Positions 47,866 to 57,776 of a stretch of 64,000 nucleotides of DNA are shown in pieces. The stretch is taken from NCBI GenBank assembly GCA_903901425.1, contig CAIURC010000188.1:1-64000 (forward strand). The letters run 5' to 3'. The notes under the pieces were generated by a model, which was not told where the DNA came from, did no database searches, and saw only the letters and a program-made list of their open reading frames with translations. How positions within the stretch are numbered: the first letter of the stretch is position 1; each line of letters begins with the position of its first letter. Position numbers and translations under genes: made by a program. Origin of the DNA: an uncultured Spartobacteria bacterium. Its GTDB lineage: Bacteria > Verrucomicrobiota > Verrucomicrobiia > Chthoniobacterales > Chthoniobacteraceae.

Positions 47866-48252
47866 TCACGGCTTCATGTCGCGGCCGAACTCGGTGTATT
47901 TCCGCGCAGATCCCCGGGCCAGTTCCACAGGATACTTCGCGGCATTTCGGTCCAGCTTGTGGTCCACGGCAGACTCGAGATCCACCCCAAGCACATCCGC
48001 GAGCCGGAGCAGGTAGACGAAAATATCCGCCATTTCCTCCCGCACCGCGAGCCCCTTGGCGGGGTCTTGCATCACGGCTCCCGCTTCCACATCCGTCAGC
48101 CACTGGAAAATCTCCAGCAACTCGCCCGTCTCCGCCGCCAGTGCCATGGACAGGTTTTTCGGCGTGTGGAACTGTTCCCAGTCCCGTTCCCGGACAAACG
48201 CACGCAGCCGGTCCAGAATCCGGGGTAAATCCAGCGGCTTATCGTTGGCCAT
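47866..48252 (-). CDS. MazG-like nucleotide pyrophosphohydrolase
   Basis: RERDWEQFHTPKNLSMALAAETGELLEIFQWLTD...EEMADIFVYLLRLADVLGVDLESAVDHKLDRNAAKYP. Confidence 0.9.
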   Translation of the reverse strand: MANDKPLDLPRILDRLRAFVRERDWEQFHTPKNLSMALAAETGELLEIFQWLTDVEAGAVMQDPAKGLAVREEMADIFVYLLRLADVLGVDLESAVDHKLDRNAAKYPVELARGSARKYTEFGRDMKP

Positions 48253-48324
48253 CCACCCGGCTACCCCATCCGTGCCCCCGTGGCCATCGCGAATTTCCGC
48301 CTCATGCACTCGCTTCGGGCCCCC

Positions 48325-50229
48325 TCAGGGCAACCGCTGGACCCGAAAAAACCGCCGGACGCCCCCCCCTGCCGCAAAGTCCCCCGAAACCGCGCCCCGG
48401 TTTCCAGTGGGCAACACGGGGTTCCCCAGCCGGCTCCAGCTCACCAAGTCCGACGAGGATTCCACTTGGTACAGGTGGAATGGGGTCGCACTCCATTCAA
48501 TCAAACCCGGCGAAACCGTCAGACCCCGGAGCGCCGACACTGCATCGCGCGGATTTGTTCCCTGAAGAAACTCGGCCAGATTGCTTTGCCCGTCCCCATC
48601 CGGGTCGTCGCCTGCCCGGCTCTGGGCAGCCGCAGACGGAACCTTCGACCCGAAATTCGCCTGCATCCAGCTGTCCGGCAATCCGTCCGGTGCCGCCGCG
48701 GGTTCTGTATCCGAAAAAATAGCGGTGACCCGGACACGGGCCCAGGGCGACGCATTCACCCCATCCGAGAACCGGACAAATTTGAGGAGGAAAAATGCGT
48801 TCCCGGCCGGATCCACGGAACTGTCAGAGAAAAAGCCTTCCTGCGTGAGTTTCAGCGTGTTCCCGGAAAAGCTCACGGCAGCCCCCCCGCCGTCCATGGG
48901 ACCATCCGTGACAAGGGTGAGCGCAGCGGCGTCGGCGGGCTGAAGGTCATAGCCTTGGAGTCGGACTTCGTTGACCGGAGCCACGCCCGTCAGAGCCTCT
49001 GGGGCGGTCACCAGCGGAAGCAGCCGGTCGTATGTGTACGGCGGCGTGTTGGTGGGGGGATGGATTTTCTGAACCACCGGACCGTCGTAACTGCCCAGCA
49101 CCGCGCCGCGCCCATCGGCATGCGCCTGAAAATACATCACAGCCTGCTTGAGCGCGGTATCCGTTTCGGCGGCGTTCTCGCTGGAATGCGCCATCCCGAG
49201 CGCATGCCCCACCTCATGGCAGAGCACCTCTGCAAACGTGGAAAGCGTCTGCATGGAAGCGGCCGTGTGCTTGAGTACCACATACCCGCGGAGCGCCTGA
49301 TGAAACTCCAGACCGCCCACCCGGCCACCCGCCCCCCCCGTCTGAGTGAAGAATGAGCTCCCGGGAGTAAAACTCCTTCCCCCAATCCCCAGCGTGGTAG
49401 CCCCGGTGATCTCCCCAAAAAGGTCGTGCAACTGGATCCGGAGCCGGCTGTCGTTGGTCGGAACGTCCGCTGCCGAAATCCCGAAATTCGTGAGCCCATC
49501 AAACCGGAACTGGATCCCGGTGACCGCGCTCCATGCGGCCAGAGCCTGGCTCACCGCATTCAGCGCCGAAGCCTGGCTCATCCCCGAAGGCAACGCCTGT
49601 GCGTCCACCAAATACCCCATCGGTTCCCCGCGGTCCGGAGGCAGAAACCGGGCGGGAATGTTGTTCGCATCCACCAGCAAGCCCACGGCTCCCGAGGGCG
49701 TCCCGGAGTTCGCCTCAGCTGTTGCAGTTGCAAAATCCTCTCCAGCCACCACCGGCGCCAGTTCATTCTGAACCTGCAGCGCTCCCATGCGCCTCAACCT
49801 CGCCAGTTTTTCCGGCCCAGCCACCGGCCGCTTTCCGCCGCCCGCAACCAACCGCTCCGCGCCGGCGTATCCGCGCAACAACTCCAACGACCCATCGCCG
49901 CGTCGGGCAAAATGAAACAACCGTTCCTCGCCCACCCACAAATCCGCTCCCAACCCGGATACCTCCCCTTCCCAAGCCAGTTGCCCTCCCCGCTGCAAAA
50001 AACTCACCGTCTCACCAAACCGCCCCTTCATCGGCTCCAATACCCGAATTCGGACTCTTGAAAAAATCCCTCCCCGGATGGGGTGCCGGAAAGCCTCAAT
50101 CGTTTCCACCCGTCCCAGACAAATCCCGGAGGCTGCGGAAAAATCCTGCGCCTCGGAAGTAGGCTCCACCGAAGAAGCCCGGACCCAGCCAGGCACGCAG
50201 AGAAGGATCAGAATCAGAACCCGGAACAT
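48325..50229 (-). CDS. secreted matrixin-like zinc metallopeptidase with C-terminal calcium-binding/sorting region
   Basis: Signal peptide; VLCHEVGHALGMAHSSE (HExxHxxGxxH); GDDPDGDGQSNLAEFLQGTNPRD. Confidence 0.78.
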   Translation of the reverse strand: MFRVLILILLCVPGWVRASSVEPTSEAQDFSAASGICLGRVETIEAFRHPIRGGIFSRVRIRVLEPMKGRFGETVSFLQRGGQLAWEGEVSGLGADLWVGEERLFHFARRGDGSLELLRGYAGAERLVAGGGKRPVAGPEKLARLRRMGALQVQNELAPVVAGEDFATATAEANSGTPSGAVGLLVDANNIPARFLPPDRGEPMGYLVDAQALPSGMSQASALNAVSQALAAWSAVTGIQFRFDGLTNFGISAADVPTNDSRLRIQLHDLFGEITGATTLGIGGRSFTPGSSFFTQTGGAGGRVGGLEFHQALRGYVVLKHTAASMQTLSTFAEVLCHEVGHALGMAHSSENAAETDTALKQAVMYFQAHADGRGAVLGSYDGPVVQKIHPPTNTPPYTYDRLLPLVTAPEALTGVAPVNEVRLQGYDLQPADAAALTLVTDGPMDGGGAAVSFSGNTLKLTQEGFFSDSSVDPAGNAFFLLKFVRFSDGVNASPWARVRVTAIFSDTEPAAAPDGLPDSWMQANFGSKVPSAAAQSRAGDDPDGDGQSNLAEFLQGTNPRDAVSALRGLTVSPGLIEWSATPFHLYQVESSSDLVSWSRLGNPVLPTGNRGAVSGDFAAGGGVRRFFRVQRLP

Positions 50230-50350
50230 TCCTGCCCAAAGAGCATAAACCGGGCCCGGAAGCCATTCAGCTTGAAACAAACCACCTGGCCCTCCCTCTT
50301 CGCGGGTCAACGGCGAAACACCTCCGCGAGGAGCTTTCGGAACCGCCAGC

Positions 50351-50560
50351 CTAGCCAGCCACCCGGACACGCCCCCCGGGATACTCGACGGTCTGACCCA
50401 CCCGGATCTTGCACCCTTTCCGGAGCTCGACCTGGCCATCCACCCGGACCCGGCCTTCTGCCACCAGCGCCTTGGCTGCGCCGCCACTTTCCACCGCTCC
50501 GAGCAGCTTGAGCAACTTGTGCAATTCGATGTACTCGCCACTCAACGGGAACTCCTGCAT
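50351..50560 (-). CDS. small S4-domain RNA-binding protein (YbcJ-like)
   Basis: YIELHKLLKLLGAVESGGAAKALVAEGRVRVDGQVELRKGCKIRVGQTVEY. Confidence 0.85.
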   Translation of the reverse strand: MQEFPLSGEYIELHKLLKLLGAVESGGAAKALVAEGRVRVDGQVELRKGCKIRVGQTVEYPGGRVRVAG

Positions 50561-50970
50561 GGGAGGAAGGCTCACCGCCAGCAGGTCGTCTGGCCAGCCA
50601 ATTCCGTGGATTTCCGCGCATGAATCGCATGGGGAGGGCCCGTGGATGTCCCACCCCATGAGGTTGAATGACGGAAGACCACGCCGCCATGCTCCTCCGC
50701 ACCCTTCACTCCTTCCGCATTCTCCTGGAACGCCTCCTGAAGCCCATCCGGAAACCGCATCCCGCAGTCCCATTCCAGCCGGAACTGCCCTTGGATTCAA
50801 AACGGCCCGCCCGGCGCAAAACCTTCCCTGCTCCATGGAGCCCACAGGGACGTCCCGAAAATCGCTGAACCCACCGGGACCGGATCCGGAAGAAATCCCG
50901 GATCATTCGGGATTCTGTCCCGAAATTTTCCTGCTAAGGATCGGGGGGTGTCAGGCTGTCTGTTTGCGTA

Positions 50971-51495
50971 ATGTCCGCCCCAGACCCCCAGCTCCATGTG
51001 GCGCGCGTCCAGCAGTTGTTCCTCGAGCATCAGCCGGCCCTGCGCTGTTATGTCCTGTCGATTGTCCGCGACTTCGTACTCGCCCAGGACGTGGTGCAGG
51101 AGACCTTCCTTGCCGTGACCCGGAAGGCAACAAGCTTCGATTTAAGCACCCAGTTTCTGGCATGGGCCTGCACCATTGCCCGGTTTGAGGCGCTGAACGC
51201 ACTCCGCCGCGCGAGTCGCCCGGCTCTTTCCGCCGAAACCCTCGAACTGCTCGCTGCCAGCGAGGAGGCGGCCGGGCCGGATTACCGCTCGGACTGGCTC
51301 CAGCGGTGCATGGGGCGCCTGACGCCGACCCTTCAGAAAATGATGCGCCTCCGGTACGAGGAGGCACTCAAGCCCGGGGAAATCTCAAAACTCATCGGCT
51401 GGACCCCCAACGCCGTGTGTGTGGCCACCTCCCGGGCGCGCACCGAGCTCCGCCGGTGCATGGAAAGCTTTCACCATCGGGAGGCCACGTCATGA
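50971..51495 (+). CDS. ECF-type RNA polymerase sigma-70 factor
   Basis: VLAQDVVQETFLAVTRKATSFDLSTQFLAWACTIARFEALNALRR; C-terminal sigma4 HTH. Confidence 0.88.
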   Translation: MSAPDPQLHVARVQQLFLEHQPALRCYVLSIVRDFVLAQDVVQETFLAVTRKATSFDLSTQFLAWACTIARFEALNALRRASRPALSAETLELLAASEEAAGPDYRSDWLQRCMGRLTPTLQKMMRLRYEEALKPGEISKLIGWTPNAVCVATSRARTELRRCMESFHHREATS

Positions 51496-52472
51496 ACACC
51501 GAACGCATCGAACATCTGCTCCGCCAGTACTTCGATTCCGACATCACGGAAGCCGAAGCTGCAGAACTCGACATCGCCCTCCAGACCCGCCCCGAAGCAC
51601 GGGCACGGTTTTGGAAGGAAGCCCACACTCAGGGCGCCCTTCGGGAGTGGGGCCTCGAGGAACGAGGCCGCCGGGAACTCCGTGTCCTGGAACAACCCGC
51701 ACCCCCTGCGCCACGGCGCGAAAAAGCCAGGTGGCTTTCTTGGAACCCGCTGGCGGCGGCAGCGGCGGGTGTCGTGTTCGGCATGTTCTGCGCCTCGGTA
51801 GCCTGGGCCGTGAGTGCGCCGCGCTCCCTGACCTTACTGGCACGCCCAATCCCTCTGAGTGATTCCAGTTTTGAAAGCCGTCCCGGCAAAATCCCGTCCG
51901 GCTTCCCTTCCGAGTACGGCGTCTGGAGTGGCGACCACTCCCAAATTGTGGAGTCCGGAAATGCGCTGGACGGAAAACGGTTGCTCCAGTTTATGCATGC
52001 CAACCGGGAACCGACTCTTCCGAATTACGGCGCCCATTCGTGCGATGTGTATCAACTGGTGGATCTGCGGCCCCTGCTGGGGGACAACCGCCAGGGCGAT
52101 TCCACCCTCGAGCTTTCCGTCCGGTTTTTGGATCAGCGGACCACCCCGGGCGAACGAGTCGCTTTTATCTGCAGGCTCCACGTTTTTTCTGGGTCGCCCA
52201 AGACATTCCAGTCGGAATGGCCCCTCCCTCAGAAAGGCGCTCTGGCACTCGGCTCGGGAAGCGCCGAGAGTCGCGGCGGCCATCCGGGCGCGGTGCAGTC
52301 CGTGACCACCAAGGTGCTTCTCCCCCCGAAAGCGGACTTCGCTCTGGTCCATCTGATTGCGCACAAGCCGAAAAACCCAGCCGGCACCGAGGCCGAATTC
52401 GGCGCCCAGTACGCCGATGACGTCCGGCTCACGCTCCACTCTCCCCCCGCACCGCGGTTCACCCGCAAGTAG
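51492..52472 (+). CDS. putative anti-sigma / membrane-anchored protein cognate to the ECF sigma
   Basis: ATGA overlap with sigma gene; RIEHLLRQYFDSDITEAEAAELDIALQTRPEARARFWKEA; one TM then extracellular domain. Confidence 0.7.
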   Translation: MNTERIEHLLRQYFDSDITEAEAAELDIALQTRPEARARFWKEAHTQGALREWGLEERGRRELRVLEQPAPPAPRREKARWLSWNPLAAAAAGVVFGMFCASVAWAVSAPRSLTLLARPIPLSDSSFESRPGKIPSGFPSEYGVWSGDHSQIVESGNALDGKRLLQFMHANREPTLPNYGAHSCDVYQLVDLRPLLGDNRQGDSTLELSVRFLDQRTTPGERVAFICRLHVFSGSPKTFQSEWPLPQKGALALGSGSAESRGGHPGAVQSVTTKVLLPPKADFALVHLIAHKPKNPAGTEAEFGAQYADDVRLTLHSPPAPRFTRK

Positions 52473-52480
52473 CCCCTCCC

Positions 52481-53755
52481 ATGAACACCCGACGCCATTT
52501 TCTCCGCAGTTCCACCGCCCTGATCGCCCTGCCCTTTCTGGAGTCTCTCGGATTCAAGGCATTCGCCGCTCCAGCAGTGGCGGTTCCCCCGAAACGGATG
52601 ATCTTCCTCAACTTCGGCTGGGGCGTCACCAACGAGACCTGGTTTCCGGACGTCAAAAAGACAGGGCCGGACTGGGAACTTTCCGAAGGATTGAAATCCC
52701 TTGAACGCCACCGGAAGGACATCACGGTGGTGCAGGGCTGCTCCAACAGGTTCAGCAACGAAGCCCACTGGGGCAGCACCTTCTGGCTCACCGGCGCCAA
52801 CCGCTACGCCGAGCCCGGACAGAGTTTCCACAACAGCATCAGCGCCGATCAAGTCGCCGCCGCGCATCTCGGGATGGATACCCGCTTCGCCTCGCTCCAA
52901 CTCAATACGCCGGATGTCCAGAACTCCGGACACGGTCCCGGCCTCTCCCTCGCATGGGATGCCCGCGGCAAACCCGTGTCCGGCTTGGAAAATCCCGTGG
53001 CAGTGTTTCACCGTCTCTTTTCGAATGACACCACCCCGCTGAGCGAACGTCAGGCGATGCTGGCGGAAAAAAGGAGCATCCTCGATGCGGTCCGCGAAGA
53101 CGCTCGCCGGGTGGGAACGGGCCTCACAAAAACGGACTCCGACAAGCTCCAGGAGTATTTGCAGGGCATCCGCGACATCGAGACCCGGCTTGGCAAGGAC
53201 GAACAATGGCTCACAGTGCCGAAAGCCAAGCCCCCCGTGGACGAACCCAAACCCGGGCTGGCAGGAAAAGACGAAATTCGGGTCATGTACGACCTCATGG
53301 TGGCCGCGCTCCAGACAGACTCCACCCGCGTGCTCACCTACCGGCAACCGGTCGGGACACTGCTCCAGAGCCTTGGCCTGAAACTGGCGCCGCACGACAT
53401 GAGCCACTACAGCCCAGGAGACCGGATGGCTGCCTCCCAGAAGCGGGACGCCACCCAGAGCGAACTCCTTGCCGGGCTGATCGACAAACTCAAGGCGGTC
53501 AAGGAGACCGATGGAAGTGCGTTGTTTGACCATGTGGCTTTGGCCTACGGCAGCAACATCCGCAGCATCCATTACCTCGACAATTGCCCCACCCTTCTCA
53601 CGGGTGGCGGGGCGCGCCTCAAGCTCGGCCAGCATCTGGTGCTGCCGAAGGACACACCGCTCGCCAACATCTGGCTCACCCTGCTGCACGGGATCGGTGT
53701 CGAGGCCGAGCGCCACGGCGATAGCTCCGGCGTTGTCAAAGAACTCCAGAGCTGA
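52481..53755 (+). CDS. DUF1552 family protein, Tat signal
   Basis: MNTRRHFLRSSTALIALPFLESLG; PPKRMIFLNFGWGVTNETWFPD; YGSNIRSIHYLDNCPTLLTGGG. Confidence 0.88.
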   Translation: MNTRRHFLRSSTALIALPFLESLGFKAFAAPAVAVPPKRMIFLNFGWGVTNETWFPDVKKTGPDWELSEGLKSLERHRKDITVVQGCSNRFSNEAHWGSTFWLTGANRYAEPGQSFHNSISADQVAAAHLGMDTRFASLQLNTPDVQNSGHGPGLSLAWDARGKPVSGLENPVAVFHRLFSNDTTPLSERQAMLAEKRSILDAVREDARRVGTGLTKTDSDKLQEYLQGIRDIETRLGKDEQWLTVPKAKPPVDEPKPGLAGKDEIRVMYDLMVAALQTDSTRVLTYRQPVGTLLQSLGLKLAPHDMSHYSPGDRMAASQKRDATQSELLAGLIDKLKAVKETDGSALFDHVALAYGSNIRSIHYLDNCPTLLTGGGARLKLGQHLVLPKDTPLANIWLTLLHGIGVEAERHGDSSGVVKELQS

Positions 53756-53804
53756 CGGCTCCCCAGCGCAGCCTGCCGACCCAGAGGCATTCCGGTTCCT
53801 CCCC

Positions 53805-55088
53805 ATGAACTCCCGACGCCAGTTCCTTCGCAGTTCCACCGCGCTCATCGCCTTGCCCTTCCTCGAGTCCCTCGGGTTTCGCGCCTTTTCCGCGCCTGCA
53901 AAAATCGCGCCTCCCAAACGCATGGTCTTCCTCGGATTCGGCTGGGGTGTTACCAAGGAAACGTGGTTTCCTGACCGGTCAAAAACCGGGGAGACCTGGG
54001 AGCTTTCGCCGGGACTGAAGCCTCTGGAGCGGCATCAGAAAGACATCACGGTGATCCAGAACCTTGCCAACAAGTTTACCCAAGAGGCGCACTGGGGAAG
54101 CACGTTCTGGCTCACGGGGGCAAACCGGTATGGCGAACCGGGCCAGAGCTTCCACAACTCCATCAGCGCAGACCAAGTCGCTGCCGAGGCGTTCGGAAAG
54201 GAAACCCGGTTCACCTCGCTTCAGCTCAGCTGCGAAAATGGGGAGGAATCCGGACACGGCCCCGGTCTGTCGCTCGCATGGGATCGCCGGGGCAAACCCG
54301 TGTCGGGTTTCAACAATCCAGTGGTCACGTTTCACCGCCTATTTTCTGACGAAACCATGCCACTGGCGCAGAGGCAGGCGCAGCTCCGGCAGAAACGCAG
54401 CGTGCTCGACACGGTGCTTGAGGACGCGGGGAGTGTCGCGCGGGGGCTGAGCCGGGAAGACACCGACAAGCTGGGGGAATACCTGCAGAGCATCCGCGAC
54501 ATCGAGCTCCGACTCGACAAGGACGAACAATGGCTCGACAAACCCAAGCCGCGACCGGGCGGAGATCTGCAGCAGCCAACGGCCGACGTGGCGGGCCATG
54601 AGGAGATCCGGCTCATGTACGCGCTGATGGCGGCCGCGCTGCAGGCCGACCTGACTCGGGTCGCCACCTACCGGCAACCCGTCAGTTCCCTGCTCAAGAG
54701 CCTCAAGATCCCCTTTTCGGGACACAACCTGAGCCACTACAGCCCCGGACCACGCATGGAGGCGAGCCAGCTCCGCGACACCAAACAGGCGGAGCTTCTC
54801 GCCGGTTTCCTCGACCGGTTGAAAACCATCCGCGAACCCGACGGCTCCACGCTTTTTGACCACAGCACCGTGGCCTACGGCAGCAACATCCAGAGCATCC
54901 ATTATCTCGACAACTGTCCCACCCTCGTCACGGGACGCGGCGCGGGAGTCGGACTCGGACGACACATCGTCCTGAAAGACCCGAAAACCCCGCTCTGCAA
55001 CCTCTGGCTCACCCTGCTCCGGGGCAACGGCCTCGATGTCGCCGCGCACGGCGACAGCACCGGCGTCCTGCCGGAACTTCTTGCCTGA
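53805..55088 (+). CDS. DUF1552 family protein, Tat signal (tandem paralogue)
   Basis: MNSRRQFLRSSTALIALPFLESLGFRAFSAPAKIAPPKRMVFLGFGWGVTKETWFPD. Confidence 0.88.
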   Translation: MNSRRQFLRSSTALIALPFLESLGFRAFSAPAKIAPPKRMVFLGFGWGVTKETWFPDRSKTGETWELSPGLKPLERHQKDITVIQNLANKFTQEAHWGSTFWLTGANRYGEPGQSFHNSISADQVAAEAFGKETRFTSLQLSCENGEESGHGPGLSLAWDRRGKPVSGFNNPVVTFHRLFSDETMPLAQRQAQLRQKRSVLDTVLEDAGSVARGLSREDTDKLGEYLQSIRDIELRLDKDEQWLDKPKPRPGGDLQQPTADVAGHEEIRLMYALMAAALQADLTRVATYRQPVSSLLKSLKIPFSGHNLSHYSPGPRMEASQLRDTKQAELLAGFLDRLKTIREPDGSTLFDHSTVAYGSNIQSIHYLDNCPTLVTGRGAGVGLGRHIVLKDPKTPLCNLWLTLLRGNGLDVAAHGDSTGVLPELLA

Positions 55089-55096
55089 TTCCTCCC

Positions 55097-57760
55097 ATGC
55101 GGCTCCTGTACGCCTCCCTCACCGCACTTCTCCTCGGGCTGGCCTCCGCCCTTTCCGCCGCGCCTCTCCCGGTGCGCATGGACGAAACCCAGCGCACCTT
55201 TCTCAAGGACCACTGCCTGAAGTGCCACGGCGCAGAGAAACCCAAGGCCGATGTCCGACTCGATGACCTCCCTGATCTCATCGGAGACATCCCCACCGCC
55301 GAACGCTGGCAAAAGGTGCTCAACGCGCTGAATGCCGGCGACATGCCGCCCGAGGAAGAGAAACAGCCAGCGCCCGCTGCTAAGGCGCGTTTTCTGGAGT
55401 CCCTTTCCGGGACCATGGTTGCTGCGCGAAAAGCGCTAGGCGACACCGGTGGAGTCATCACTCTGCGCCGCCTCAACAAGCGCGAATACGAAAACACGCT
55501 CGCGGACCTTCTGGGGGTCCGCATGGACACGAAAGAGCTCCCCACAGATGGCAGCGGAGGCACCTTGGATACGTTTGGAAAATCGCTGTTCCTTTCCAGC
55601 GACCAGTTTGAACAGTACCTTGCACTGGCGCGCAGGGCGCTGGACCAAGTCATTGCGACCGGGCCGCGGCCCACAACACGCAGGGTCCGGATCGAGGCCG
55701 AGGAGGAGGCCAACCAGCGCATCACCCACATCCTCCGATATTACCAAATGGGCGGTTACCGCGCCTACAAACAGTGGAAAGCCTCCAATGGCCGGCCCAC
55801 GACGGACTTCGGCATCATCGACGAGTCCGAGATGAAGTTCCGTCTGATGGTCTGGGAGCGGAACACCCCGGCCATGATCGATTACCTGACCCGGCCGGAA
55901 ACAAAGACGGGCGCGCTGCTCACCATCCTCGACAGCAACCCACAGGTGGGCTTGGCCATTCCCGATGACATGCCCCCAGGCAAGTACCGGCTCAAAGCCC
56001 GGATCGGTTTTGTCCCGGGCACACCGCCCTCCCGCCATTTTGTCGAGATCGGTGTCCGGGGAAGGTCGATGGAGGACGCCATGAGTCTGGTCGACTGCCA
56101 GAAAATCACCGCGCCCCAGGAACAACCGCAGGAGATTGAAACCGAAATCACCCTCGGTCCCCTCACCGTGCCGCTCTCGGTCGAAATCGGGCCGGAAACA
56201 AAAAAGCGGATTACCCTCGGAGAACGCGTCTTTGGGTTCCGGGAACGCATGCCCAACACCCGGGAGCATGCCGCGCATCTGTCGCGGAAAGCGCAGGACG
56301 AAACCGGGTTCGGCGTGGATCCAGCACTCTGGATCGACTGGGTGGAATGGGAGGGACCGCTCCTCGAGTCCTGGCCGTCGCCTGCCCATGCCCGTATCTT
56401 TTTCAAGGGCGACACTGCCACCCAAGACGAAATGTACGCCTCCGAAATCCTTGCCCGCTTCGCATCCACAGCGTTCCGGGGGAAGGAGGTGAAACCGGCC
56501 TACCTCGCGAAACTGGTGGCGCAGTACCGGGAAAAACGGGCGGCGGGCGAGAACTTCGAACAGGCCTTGAAGGAGCCGCTGAGCATCATCCTCGCGTCGC
56601 CCAGTTTTCTCTACTTGAACGAGACGGGCAACAGGCCCGCTCCAGCGGCGGCGGCACAGACGGTGAGTCTGTCCAAGGCTTCCGAGGCCGGGGCACAGGC
56701 CGCTGCGCCCGTCAGGGCTCAACTGTCCGGGCCGGAACTCGCTTCGCGGCTGGCCTATTTGCTCTGGAGTGGCCCGCCCGATGACGAGCTGCTTTCCGAG
56801 GCCGCCTCGGGCCGACTTTCTGATCCTGCGGTTCTCGAGGCACACTCCCGGCGGCTTCTGGCCTCGCCCAAGGCATGGAGGTTCGTGACCGGATTCACCC
56901 ACCAGTGGCTCGGCATGGAGCGGCTCGACTTTTTCCAGTTCAATCCCCGGCTCTACCCCCGGTTTGATGACAGCGTCAAACGGGCGGCCCGGGACGAGGT
57001 GTATCACACGGTTCATACCCTGCTCCGCGAGGAACTCCCGCTCACTGCGTTGCTGAATGCCGATTTTGTCGTCATCAACGATCTGCTCGCAGACTATTAC
57101 GGTCTCAACTCTCCGGACCCCGGTTTCCGGAAGGTATCCGTGTCCCCGGGAACACCGCGTGGCGGACTTCTCGGAATGGCTGCAGTACTCGCCATGGGGT
57201 CTGATGGCGAACGGTCCTCGCCGGTCGAGCGTGGCGCGTGGGTCCTCCGGAAACTCCTGCATGATCCACCCCCTCCTGCACCCCCCAATGTGCCTCAACT
57301 CAGCCGACACGCCGGCAAGCTCCTGTCTGCCCGCGAACTGCTCGACGCACACCGGGAGGAGCCCCAGTGCTTCCAGTGCCACCGCCGCATTGATCCCCTC
57401 GGATTCGGGCTCGAAAACTTCGATGCCGCAGGGCTCTGGAGGGAAGTCGAGGTCACGGAAATCGCCTCCGGGTACACGGTCCGCAAATCCAAGGAACATC
57501 CCGTGGATGCCAGCGGAACACTTCCCGATGGGACACGGTTCGAAGGATTCTTCGAGCTCCGGGATGCGCTGGCCAGACGAGACAAACCCTTCCTGCGCGG
57601 ATTCACCGAGCATCTGATTGCCTACGGCCTCGGCCGGCCCTTCAGCTTCGTCGACGAAGAGTTCCGCGATCAGATTCTTCAAAGGGCCGCCGTGGAGCGG
57701 CATACCCTGTCCTCCCTTCTCCGCGCGCTGATCCTCAGCCGCGAATTCCAAACCAAGTAA
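55097..57760 (+). CDS. planctomycete-type cytochrome / DUF1587-1592-1588-1585 protein
   Basis: FLKDHCLKCHGAEKPKADVRLDDL; LASRLAYLLWSGPPDDELLSEAASG; EEPQCFQCHRRIDPLGFGLENFDAAG. Confidence 0.9.
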   Translation: MRLLYASLTALLLGLASALSAAPLPVRMDETQRTFLKDHCLKCHGAEKPKADVRLDDLPDLIGDIPTAERWQKVLNALNAGDMPPEEEKQPAPAAKARFLESLSGTMVAARKALGDTGGVITLRRLNKREYENTLADLLGVRMDTKELPTDGSGGTLDTFGKSLFLSSDQFEQYLALARRALDQVIATGPRPTTRRVRIEAEEEANQRITHILRYYQMGGYRAYKQWKASNGRPTTDFGIIDESEMKFRLMVWERNTPAMIDYLTRPETKTGALLTILDSNPQVGLAIPDDMPPGKYRLKARIGFVPGTPPSRHFVEIGVRGRSMEDAMSLVDCQKITAPQEQPQEIETEITLGPLTVPLSVEIGPETKKRITLGERVFGFRERMPNTREHAAHLSRKAQDETGFGVDPALWIDWVEWEGPLLESWPSPAHARIFFKGDTATQDEMYASEILARFASTAFRGKEVKPAYLAKLVAQYREKRAAGENFEQALKEPLSIILASPSFLYLNETGNRPAPAAAAQTVSLSKASEAGAQAAAPVRAQLSGPELASRLAYLLWSGPPDDELLSEAASGRLSDPAVLEAHSRRLLASPKAWRFVTGFTHQWLGMERLDFFQFNPRLYPRFDDSVKRAARDEVYHTVHTLLREELPLTALLNADFVVINDLLADYYGLNSPDPGFRKVSVSPGTPRGGLLGMAAVLAMGSDGERSSPVERGAWVLRKLLHDPPPPAPPNVPQLSRHAGKLLSARELLDAHREEPQCFQCHRRIDPLGFGLENFDAAGLWREVEVTEIASGYTVRKSKEHPVDASGTLPDGTRFEGFFELRDALARRDKPFLRGFTEHLIAYGLGRPFSFVDEEFRDQILQRAAVERHTLSSLLRALILSREFQTK

Positions 57761-57776
57761 AACGATTCTCCCCGCC

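Noticed and set aside
52229-53956. 575-aa minus-strand ORF
   Set aside because: Antisense to the first DUF1552 gene; composition artefact
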